Source of the DNA: UBA4656 sp002405525
GTDB lineage: Bacteria > Pseudomonadota > Gammaproteobacteria > Xanthomonadales > Ahniellaceae
DNA: 43,113 bases
Direction of reading: 5' to 3'
NCBI GenBank assembly: GCA_036723735.1
Contig: DAIMGT010000028.1
Coordinates: 1 to 43,113, forward strand
Below, piece by piece: positions 36,976 to 43,113 of this stretch. Position 1 is the stretch's first letter, and every line of letters starts with the position of its first letter. Position numbers and translations under genes: made by a program. The notes beneath the pieces are model-generated. The model made no database searches. It was not told the origin of the DNA and saw nothing but the letters and a program-made list of their open reading frames with translations.

Positions 36976-37339
36976 CGTCCCGCGCATTTCGTGGCGGCGA
37001 GTCTCGCAGGCACGGGCAGGGCGGACAAGCGACGTGCCGGCACCGGCACGCGCGAGCACGCGTCGAGTCAACAAATCTCACATTTACCGCGGCCGATTCC
37101 GCGGCCGTGAAGCCGGCGGCGTGGACCGGCTTCTCGCGCCGCGCGCCGACGCGCGCGCGGCGCACGCGCACGGTGCGCAACCCGAGCGCGCGCCGCCGGT
37201 ACGCCTGCCGCCTCGCGTCCCGTACGCCCGTCGCATGCCGCGGGTCGTCCGTGTGAGGCGCGGGCAGCATTCGGAACGCGCTGCCGCGCACCGTGCGCGC
37301 GGCTTGGCCCCGGAGATCTGGGTCCGCGGCCTCCCGGAG
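36976..37339. other. Intergenic region without recognisable gene
   Basis: Apart from copy B of the 3' element at its right edge, about 360 bases hold no supported frame. An ACCGCGGCC-ATT-CCGCGGCCG repeat occurs near 37087-37107. Base composition is extreme in GC and CG dinucleotides. Confidence 0.5.
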
Positions 37340-37489
37340 CCTGTGAAGAATCCCACTTGCTGTGGGTTTTTCCAGTCGCAAGTCCGGAGAGCCGGTCCGG
37401 ACTCGAACCCGCGCATCATGCACGGGGTGTGCATAACCCGCGCGCGCCATCCATGGCCTGACCGACCGGCTGTTGTTCACGGCCTTTCA
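37340..37489 (-). repeat. 3' element, copy B (after alpha/beta hydrolase gene)
   Basis: Begins at the TGA stop (37489-37487) and reads on the minus strand. Stems: GGC-(CG bulge)-TG/CA-GCC near the stop; CGAGTCCGG/CCGGACTTG in the centre, 9 bp with one G-T pair and a 9-nt loop; and CCCAC/GTGGG (37352-37366) followed by ATTCTTCACAGG. On the plus strand the last stem is followed by five T. Confidence 0.75.
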
Positions 37490-38368
37490 GCGTGCCAGCG
37501 CGGCGATGCGCCGCGCGAACAGCGGCCACAGCGGTGCCGGCAGGTCGTGCCCCCAGCCTTCGATGCGCTCGAAGCGGCCCTGCGGCAGGTGTCGCGCGAG
37601 ATCGTGGCCGTGGGCGAGCGGCAGCATCGGATCGGCGTCGCCGTGCAGGATCTGTGTCGGGGCGTGGATCGTGCGCAGCAGCGGCCGGCGATCGCCGTCG
37701 GCGAGAATCGCGGCCAGTTGGCGCAGTGCCCCCGCGCCGGCCGCGGCGCGGCGCGCGGCGGCGATCGCGTGGGCGCGGATCTGGTCCGGTGGCGTGGGGT
37801 AGCGCGGGCTGCCGATGGCGCCGAACAGGCGCACCGAAAAGTCGGCCGCCTGCTCGGGCGTGTGTGGGACCCCGGGTCGGGTGCGCGCCACCGCCAGCAC
37901 CCGCGGTCGCGGCGGCGGCAGGCCGAGGCGCCCGCTGCTGCTGGCCAGCAGGGTCAGGGAGCGCATTCGCGCCGGATGGCGCGCCGCAAGATGCTGGGCG
38001 ATCATTCCACCCATCGAGATGCCGGCTACATGGACACTCTCGATCCCGAGGTGGCCGAGCAGGGCGGCCGCATCGTCGGCGAGGTCGGCCAGCGAATAGG
38101 GCAGGGCGGCGCGTGCGCCGACCAGTCGCAGCGCGACCACGCGCGCGAGGTTCGGCACTCCGGCCTCGTCGTGCCGTCGCGACAGACCGACGTCGCGGTT
38201 GTCCAGCGTGACGACGCGGAATCCATGGTCGGTGAGGTGGTCGATGAAGGGCGCCGGCCACGCCACGCGCTGCATCGCGAGGCCCATCAGCAGCAGCAGC
38301 GGCTCGCCATCGGCGGGGCCGGCGACGTCGTAGTCGATCGTGGTCCCGGCGAGGTCCGCCTGCGGCAT
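37487..38368 (-). CDS. Alpha/beta-fold hydrolase
   Basis: A 293-residue hydrolase. The nucleophile elbow is GISMGGMIAQHLAARHPARM, the acid is in LHGDADPMLPLAHG and the histidine in IEGWGHDLP; the oxyanion region is LLLLMGLAMQRVAWP. The order and spacing match the TAP/DhaA-like esterases annotated only as 'alpha/beta hydrolase'. It lies 21 nt downstream of a second hydrolase gene on the same strand, and a WS/DGAT gene lies upstream of both, so a role in lipid ester metabolism is plausible. Its stop codon is part of a copy of the 3' element. Confidence 0.88.
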   Translation of the reverse strand: MPQADLAGTTIDYDVAGPADGEPLLLLMGLAMQRVAWPAPFIDHLTDHGFRVVTLDNRDVGLSRRHDEAGVPNLARVVALRLVGARAALPYSLADLADDAAALLGHLGIESVHVAGISMGGMIAQHLAARHPARMRSLTLLASSSGRLGLPPPRPRVLAVARTRPGVPHTPEQAADFSVRLFGAIGSPRYPTPPDQIRAHAIAAARRAAAGAGALRQLAAILADGDRRPLLRTIHAPTQILHGDADPMLPLAHGHDLARHLPQGRFERIEGWGHDLPAPLWPLFARRIAALAR

Positions 38369-38389
38369 CGGGCTTGGTGCGACGCGTGG

Positions 38390-39199
38390 TCAGCCGGCCT
38401 GCGGCCCGCGGAAGAACACGCCGTGCAGGCCTTCGCGCCGGAACGGTCGCCAGCGGCCTTCGGCCTGCGCGAGGCGGTCGGCCACCGCGTACAGGGCGAG
38501 CGGGTTGAAGCCGATGCCGAAATGGCTGGCACTGACCTCGATGTTCTCGACCCCGCGGCCTTGGCGCTGCACGCTGCAGCGCCAGTGCACCACGCCGTCG
38601 CTGCGCGAGTAGATCGAGGTGGAGGGCACCGGTGGCGGCTCGTGAAGGCGTTCGATCAGGCGCGGATCGTCGGCGCGGTGCCCGGACAGCAGGCGGAACA
38701 GCGGATAAGCATTGGTCGCTCGCGGATGGCCGGCGAACGGCGAGCCGAGCGTGATCACCTGCCGCACCAGATCCGGGTGCAGTTTCGCCACTTCGCGCGC
38801 GTACACACCGCCGAGGCTCCAACCGACGAGCGACACCTTGCGCCCGTACTTTTCCGCGATCTCTAGTACCCGCTCGCGGCAGCCGGCCAGTACGCCGTGG
38901 CGCGGCCCGACGTTGAAGCCCTGGGCCCAGCCGTAGCCGGGATAGCCCAGCCGCCGTGCGAACTGGCGCAGCAGCAGGGTCGAGGTGTCCGATGCGGCGA
39001 GCCCGGGAAACACCACCACCGGCTGGCCGTCGCCGCGCGGCAGGCGGTGCGCAATCAGCAGGCTCAGCAGGCCGGCCCCGAGTTCGGCCGGTGCGCGCGC
39101 CTCCAGCGCCACCTTGCCCCAGCCGGGCGCGGCCAGCGGCTCCGGGTCCTGTGCTGCGCGGTTGCGCATCGCGCGCGGGTGCTCGCGGCGCGCGCTCAT
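38390..39199 (-). CDS. Alpha/beta hydrolase, triacylglycerol-lipase-like
   Basis: A 269-residue protein with the elbow SLVGWSLGGVYAREVA (GWSLGG) and the preceding VVVFPGLAASDTSTLLLRQFARRLG, as in bacterial lipases acting on long esters. TLGSPFAGHPRATNAY and SRSDGVVHWR carry the likely Asp region, and SASHFGIGFNP the His. No signal peptide is seen, so a cytoplasmic role such as lipid-droplet turnover is likely. The ATG at 39199 overlaps the stop of the WS/DGAT gene by 4 nt (ATGA), a direct coupling of an acyltransferase and a putative lipase. Confidence 0.85.
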   Translation of the reverse strand: MSARREHPRAMRNRAAQDPEPLAAPGWGKVALEARAPAELGAGLLSLLIAHRLPRGDGQPVVVFPGLAASDTSTLLLRQFARRLGYPGYGWAQGFNVGPRHGVLAGCRERVLEIAEKYGRKVSLVGWSLGGVYAREVAKLHPDLVRQVITLGSPFAGHPRATNAYPLFRLLSGHRADDPRLIERLHEPPPVPSTSIYSRSDGVVHWRCSVQRQGRGVENIEVSASHFGIGFNPLALYAVADRLAQAEGRWRPFRREGLHGVFFRGPQAG

Positions 39200-40707
39200 C
39201 GCACGTCCCGCCGTGCGGCCGATCGAGGTGCGGTCCGCCGCGCGCGCGGTGGCTTGCGCTTGGCCACGGCGCCGCGCTCGGGCGACCGCCGCGCCGGGGC
39301 CAGCGCGGCGGCGGCCACGGTGCCGAGCTCCGCGAAGGCCTCGCGCACGTCGTCCATCAGGTCCGGCAGGTCCGGCACGTTGTCGGGACAGGCCACCACC
39401 CCGACGTCGAGCGCGCCGTCGTAGCTGTGCACGGTGAGGTTCAGCGCCAGTCCGTGCACCACGATCGACACCGGGTAGTAGGCACGCATCCGCGCCCCGG
39501 CGAGGTACAGCGGCACCGGCGGCCCCGGCACGTTGGACACCACCAGGTTGGCCGGCAGGGGGATGCGGCCGGCCAGCCGGGTGCGCTCGAACAGGCGCGC
39601 CAGCCCGCCGAACAGCCACGGTGCGCCGAGTGACGGGAAGTCGGTCGGGATCAGCGTCCGCAGGTCGGTGGTGGCGGCCTTGAGCGCGTTCATCCCCGCA
39701 TGGATGGCGGCCAGGCGCGCGCCGGGTTCGCGGCGGTCGGTGGCCAGCGTGGCCGGCAGCATGGTCACCTGGTTGCCGGCCGCGGCGAGGTCGCCGCCGC
39801 GCAGCGAGAACGGTACCGCCGCCACCAGCGAACGCCGTGGCAGGGCGCGGTGGCGCTTGAGGTAACGCACCAGCGCGCCGGACACGGTGGCCATCAGCAC
39901 GTCGTTGAGCGTGACCCCGCAGGCCGCGCCGATCGCCTTGGCGCGGTCCAGCGGCAGCGACAGCGTGGCGAAGGCGCGCCGCGCGCCGATCTGGCCGTTG
40001 AAGCGCGTCTTCGGCGCCAGCAGTTGTTCGCCCAGCGCGCGCGGGTGCGCGAGCTTGTCGCCCAGTTCGCGGGCATGCCCGGCCACCGCGCGCACCACGT
40101 CCGGCATCGAGCGCGCGAGTTTCAGGTACTGCGCGGCGGAGTTGCTGAACAGCTCGCCCAGCAGCTTGCGTTTGCCCGGATCGCGGGCGCGCCGCGCGTG
40201 CGGCGGCGGCACCTCGCGCGACTCGGGGCCGAGGTCCATCATCGCGTGCGCGAGCTGCACGCCGGCCTGGCCGTCGAGCGCGGCGTGATGGACCTTGAAG
40301 TACATCGCGACCTTGCCGCCGGCGAGGCCCTCGAACACCGTGCACTGCCACAGCGGGCGCTCGCGGTCGAGCGTCGCGGCGTGCAGTTGGGCGACCCGCG
40401 CCTCCAGTTGTTTCATCGAGCCGGGGCGCTTGAGGCGCTCGCCGCGCACGTGCCAGGCGAGATCCACCTCGCCCGCCTCGGTCCACACCGGGTGCCCGAG
40501 GTCGAGCGGCATCGCGGCGAGCTTCTGATGCAGCAGCGGGGCGAGGTGCAGGCGGGCGCGCAGGTGCGCGCGCACGCGGTCGGCGAAGGCGCCTTCGAGG
40601 TCGGCGGGCGGGTCGTAGACCGTGCAGCTGGCGACGTGCATCGGCTGCTCCGGCGTCTCGATGTAGAGAAAGCCGGCGTCGAGTCCGGAGAGGGAGCGAA
40701 GGGCCAA
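39196..40707 (-). CDS. Wax ester synthase/diacylglycerol acyltransferase (WS/DGAT)
   Basis: A 503-residue acyltransferase that makes wax esters or triacylglycerol from acyl-CoA. The N-terminus RSLSGLDAGFLYIETPEQPMHV, active-site KVHHAALDGQAG (HHxxxDG, about residue 140), and C-terminal ANLVVSNVPGPPVPLYLAGA with LNLTVHSYDGALDVGV are all family signatures. There is no ATG near the conserved start; TTG at 40707 gives LALRSLSGLDAG, the correct register. The last 35 residues are a basic tail (KRKPPRARRTAPRSAARR), perhaps for membrane or droplet association. It is coupled to a lipase-like gene. Confidence 0.92.
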   Translation of the reverse strand: MALRSLSGLDAGFLYIETPEQPMHVASCTVYDPPADLEGAFADRVRAHLRARLHLAPLLHQKLAAMPLDLGHPVWTEAGEVDLAWHVRGERLKRPGSMKQLEARVAQLHAATLDRERPLWQCTVFEGLAGGKVAMYFKVHHAALDGQAGVQLAHAMMDLGPESREVPPPHARRARDPGKRKLLGELFSNSAAQYLKLARSMPDVVRAVAGHARELGDKLAHPRALGEQLLAPKTRFNGQIGARRAFATLSLPLDRAKAIGAACGVTLNDVLMATVSGALVRYLKRHRALPRRSLVAAVPFSLRGGDLAAAGNQVTMLPATLATDRREPGARLAAIHAGMNALKAATTDLRTLIPTDFPSLGAPWLFGGLARLFERTRLAGRIPLPANLVVSNVPGPPVPLYLAGARMRAYYPVSIVVHGLALNLTVHSYDGALDVGVVACPDNVPDLPDLMDDVREAFAELGTVAAAALAPARRSPERGAVAKRKPPRARRTAPRSAARRDVR

Positions 40708-40996
40708 GCGCGTGCCTGCGGCTGCCGACAGGGGTCCAGCGTAACTGCTGGCGCCGGCGCGCGGTGCGGCGGCGCAGCATGGACAGGCCGCGACGGGGCA
40801 GGCGTTCGCGCGGATCTGGCACTTGCGCGCCCGAGACGACGTGAGCGGCGATCCTCGGCGCTGCGCGCGGACGACGCGCGGCGGCTTGATCCCTGTGCGG
40901 TGTTCCGGTGACGGATCCGGACGCGCACCCGCGAGCGCTTCGCGGCTTCGCGCACCCGCCTCGCGTGGGAGCCGGTCGGCTGACGACCGCTCAGAA
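40708..40996. other. Intergenic region upstream of the WS/DGAT gene
   Basis: No gene is seen between the WS/DGAT start and copy C of the 3' element. A GTGGGAG head followed by a CGGTCG/CGACCG hairpin (40965-40990) lies at the right end and may be a REP-like unit or the tail of copy C. The promoter for the three lipid genes must be here but could not be fixed. Confidence 0.5.
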
Positions 40997-41152
40997 CCTG
41001 TGGAAAAACCCGCATCCCGCGCAATTTCTTGAGTCGCGAGTCCGGCACCGGTCCGGACGCGCTCGCGCTCGCGCGAACCATGCGCCTGCGTACATGACTC
41101 GCGTGAAAGCAATCCAAGGCCTGCCCGAAAAGCTGTTTTTTCCAGCCTCTCA
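40997..41152 (-). repeat. 3' element, copy C (after an unknown gene)
   Basis: Begins at the TGA stop (41152-41150), on the minus strand. Stems: AGGCTG/CAGCTT with one G-T pair directly after the stop (6-7 nt A-rich loop); a 10-bp GCGCGTCCGG/CCGGACTCGC stem with one mismatch and a 7-nt loop; and a degenerate last stem GCGCGGGATGCGGG followed by TTTTTCCACAGG. The similarity to copies A and B runs through the whole length, including the A-rich first loop and the terminal CACAGG. Confidence 0.75.
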
Positions 41153-41527
41153 GTTGCGCGGATCGAGCAGCGCGACGAGCAGAGCCAGTGGCCGCAGCTC
41201 GGTGCCGGGTGCGCCGCAGACCCGGCCGAGCCAGTTCGGTGCCGCGCCGCCTCCGGCGCGGCCGACGCAGCGCGCGCCGATTCGCAGCTCGACCGCAAGG
41301 TCGGCCGGGTCGAACGGCGCGTGCCGCATCAGCGTGCCGAACAGCCAGCGCAAGCCCTCCGCGTGCAGCGAGCGGGCGCTGCGTGCGGCGGCCAGCGCCG
41401 CCGCGCCACCGGTGAACCCGACGACGATGCGTTCGCCGTGGCAGGCGATCCGCACCCGGTGCCCGTACTGGTCCACCGCTTCCAGTTCGCCGCGAAGGTC
41501 GATCGCGCGGCGCGCGTCGGCGTTCAC
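41150..41527 (-). CDS. Protein of unknown function, coupled to the 70-residue gene upstream
   Basis: A 125-residue alanine-rich protein, not recognised. It starts VNADARRAIDLRGELEAVDQ and has IACHGERIVVGFTGGAAALAAARSARSL and LRWLFGTLMRHAPFDPADLAVELRIG. No signal peptide, membrane helix or catalytic motif is evident. GTG 41527 is chosen because it overlaps the stop of the preceding gene by 4 nt (GTGA). The stop codon is included in copy C of the 3' element. Confidence 0.68.
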   Translation of the reverse strand: MNADARRAIDLRGELEAVDQYGHRVRIACHGERIVVGFTGGAAALAAARSARSLHAEGLRWLFGTLMRHAPFDPADLAVELRIGARCVGRAGGGAAPNWLGRVCGAPGTELRPLALLVALLDPRN

Positions 41528-41736
41528 CGCGGTTCGAGCAGGCGGCTGCTGATGCGCAGTGCGCCGTTGAACTTCCATACCGCGTAATTCAGCGCAGCCC
41601 CCCGGCCGTCGATGTGGGTGGGCACGTGCACCTCCATGTTGTCGAGGTGATAGGTGATCTCTGCGTTGCGACCGGTCAGGTGATCGAACAGTTCGATCGC
41701 CATGCCTGGCCACGAATGGACGGTGTCGTCGGGCAT
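41524..41736 (-). CDS. Small protein of unknown function
   Basis: A 70-residue protein, not recognised. The core MAIELFDHLTGRNAEITYHLDNMEVHVPTHIDG looks like a compact beta-rich fold, followed by AALNYAVWKFNGALRISSRLLEPR. Third-codon positions show the usual GC bias. The ATG at 41736 is taken; Met12 would give a shorter form. The overlap with the next gene suggests that the two act together. Confidence 0.65.
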   Translation of the reverse strand: MPDDTVHSWPGMAIELFDHLTGRNAEITYHLDNMEVHVPTHIDGRGAALNYAVWKFNGALRISSRLLEPR

Positions 41737-41880
41737 CGGGAAGTCCTCGTCGGGTGGGTGGCGCCGACAGATTAGGCGATATCGGGCGCCGACGCGCCAC
41801 GCAGGCGGCCGCGTGCTTGACGCCGGTCACGCGCGGGCGCGCCGGGCCTGCGAGAGTGCCGTGCCGCCGACCGCAACTGC

Positions 41881-43113
41881 ATGGCCAGACCGAGCGCCCC
41901 ACCTGCCTGGCACCTCTACGTGCCCAAGCTCTACACCGTGCTGCAGCGCGGGTACGGCGTCGCCGACTTCCGCGCCGACCTGCTCGCGGGGCTGACGGTC
42001 GCGATCGTCGCCCTGCCGCTGGCGATGGCGCTGGCGATCGCCTCGGGCACGACGCCGGAGAAGGGCCTGCACACGGCGATCGTGGCGGGCTTTCTCATTT
42101 CATTCCTCGGCGGCTCGCGGGTGCAGATCGGCGGGCCGACCGCGGCCTTCATCCCGGTGGTCTTCGTCGCCATCGAGCGCTTCGGCTACGGCGGGCTGAT
42201 CCTGTGCACCCTGCTCGCCGGCCTGATGCTGATCGTCGCCGGGCTGCTGCGCCTCGGCACCCTGATGAAGTTCATGCCCAAGCCGGTCATCACCGGCTTC
42301 ACCGCCGGCATTGCGGTGAGCATTTTCTCTTCGCAGGTGAAGGATCTGCTGGGGCTGTCGCTGGACAAGGTGCCGGCGGAATTCCTCGCGCGCTGGGAGG
42401 CGCTGGTCGGCGCGCTGCCGAGCATCAATCCGTGGGCGCCCGCAGTGGCGGGCGCGAGTATCGCGGTGATCGTCGTGATACGGCGCTGGAAGCCGACCTC
42501 GCCCTCGATGCTGGTCGCGGTGCTGGGCGCGAGCGTGGTCGTCGCGCTCGCCGGCGTGCCGGTGGACACGCTGGCGATGCGCTTCCCCGACGGCATCCCG
42601 GCCACGCTGCCGACGTTCGCCTTTCCGCACATCCCCCTCGAGCGCACCTTCGAGCTGCTGCCGACCGCCTTCACCATCGCCTTCCTCGCCGGCGTGGATT
42701 CGCTGCTGTCGGCGGTGCTGGCCGACGGCATGACGGGCGGCCGGCACCGCAGCAACTGCGAACTGGTGGCACAAGGCGTGGCCAACTGCGCCAGCGCGCT
42801 GGTCGGCGGCCTGCCGGCGACCGGTGCGATCGCGCGCACCGCGACCAACATCCGCGCCGGCGCGCGCAGCCCGGTGGCGGGCATGCTGCACGCCGCCTTC
42901 GTGCTCGCCTTCATGCTGGTCGCCGCGCCCGCGATGGGCTACGTGCCGCTGGCGGCCCTCGCCGGCGTGCTGCTGATCGTGGCCTGGAACATGGCCGAGA
43001 TCGAGGCGATCCGGCACCTCTCGCGCGGCCCGGTCGGCGACCAGGTCGTGCTGTGGGTCACCTTCGCGCTGACCGTGGCCTTCGACCTCACCATCGCGAT
43101 CGAAGTCGGCGTG
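41881..43113 (+). CDS. SulP-family anion transporter (partial)
   Basis: The first 411 residues of a SulP permease, running off the window. It reads KLYTVLQRGYGVADFRADLLAG, then LTVAIVALPLAMALAIASG, the Sulfate_transp hallmark GFLISFLGGSRVQIGGPTAAFIPVV, FMPKPVITGFTAGIAVSIF and ATGAIARTATNIRAGARSPVAGM. All are typical of the family. The C-terminal helices and any STAS domain are missing. Sulfate, bicarbonate or another anion may be the substrate. ATG 41881 is close to the usual N-terminus and is divergent from the 70-residue gene. Confidence 0.92.
   Translation, partial: MARPSAPPAWHLYVPKLYTVLQRGYGVADFRADLLAGLTVAIVALPLAMALAIASGTTPEKGLHTAIVAGFLISFLGGSRVQIGGPTAAFIPVVFVAIERFGYGGLILCTLLAGLMLIVAGLLRLGTLMKFMPKPVITGFTAGIAVSIFSSQVKDLLGLSLDKVPAEFLARWEALVGALPSINPWAPAVAGASIAVIVVIRRWKPTSPSMLVAVLGASVVVALAGVPVDTLAMRFPDGIPATLPTFAFPHIPLERTFELLPTAFTIAFLAGVDSLLSAVLADGMTGGRHRSNCELVAQGVANCASALVGGLPATGAIARTATNIRAGARSPVAGMLHAAFVLAFMLVAAPAMGYVPLAALAGVLLIVAWNMAEIEAIRHLSRGPVGDQVVLWVTFALTVAFDLTIAIEVGV

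Noticed and set aside
37400..37425. tRNA-like T-arm (GGTTCGAGTCC) in element copy B
   Set aside because: The flanking bases do not pair as a T-stem and no acceptor, D or anticodon arms can be built; the sequence belongs to the element's central hairpin.
35289..41152. Integron attC sites after stop codons
   Set aside because: Position after stops is suggestive, but the core sites (RYYYAAC, GTTRRRY) and cassette array order are missing and no integrase is near.

Overview
This is a high-GC (roughly 70%) bacterial chromosome segment. The content points to a gammaproteobacterium of the Lysobacterales/Xanthomonadaceae type. The pointers are a TonB-dependent receptor of the Xanthomonas-Caulobacter class next to a secreted GH13 amylase, REP-like hairpins headed by GTAG or GTGGGAG, an ECF42-like sigma factor with its DGPF partner, and a wax ester synthase/DGAT. 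This placement is inference. No rRNA, tRNA, CRISPR array, prophage or intact insertion sequence was seen.

Layout. 0-4 kb: a Bcp peroxiredoxin with a lysine/alanine histone-like tail (minus), then a DevC-DevA-DevB type ABC exporter (plus). 4.2-9 kb: a dicarboxylate/amino-acid symporter, a decayed REC-GAF-HisKA_2 signalling gene, a PlsC-like acyltransferase overlapping arfB, and a TruC-like pseudouridine synthase. 9.2-17 kb: an ABC-2 pair, a Pmp3 peptide, a VOC protein, an SNF2/SWIM ATPase and a TetA-like MFS pump. 17-23 kb: a DUF4139 protein, then a chain of five overlapping minus-strand genes: AbrB-type antitoxin, Doc toxin, RlmI-type methyltransferase, FMN-binding oxidase-like protein, serine hydrolase. 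23-28.6 kb: a divergent carbohydrate locus (GH13 amylase with a glucodextranase-type C-terminal module, TonB receptor) with a LacI-type inverted repeat between the genes and a strong terminator after the receptor.

28.6-31.8 kb is a zone of decay: a probable IS91-type transposase remnant, an intact yceI, a cytochrome b561 pseudogene with a nonsense codon and lost haem ligands, and a tandem array of four hairpins. 31.8-43 kb carries a PfkB sugar/nucleoside kinase, the ECF sigma-DGPF pair, an orphan ParA, an unrecognised anchored protein, two alpha/beta hydrolases, a WS/DGAT, two coupled unknown genes and the start of a SulP transporter.

The most unusual signal is a family of three diverged copies of a structured element of about 150 nt (35289-35435, 37340-37489, 40997-41152). 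Each copy begins exactly at the TGA stop codon of a different gene, lies in the sense direction of that gene, and ends in a hairpin followed by a conserved CACAGG. Base-pairing is kept between copies by G-U and compensating changes, which suggests an RNA element of 3' untranslated regions. I do not recognise it as a named family.
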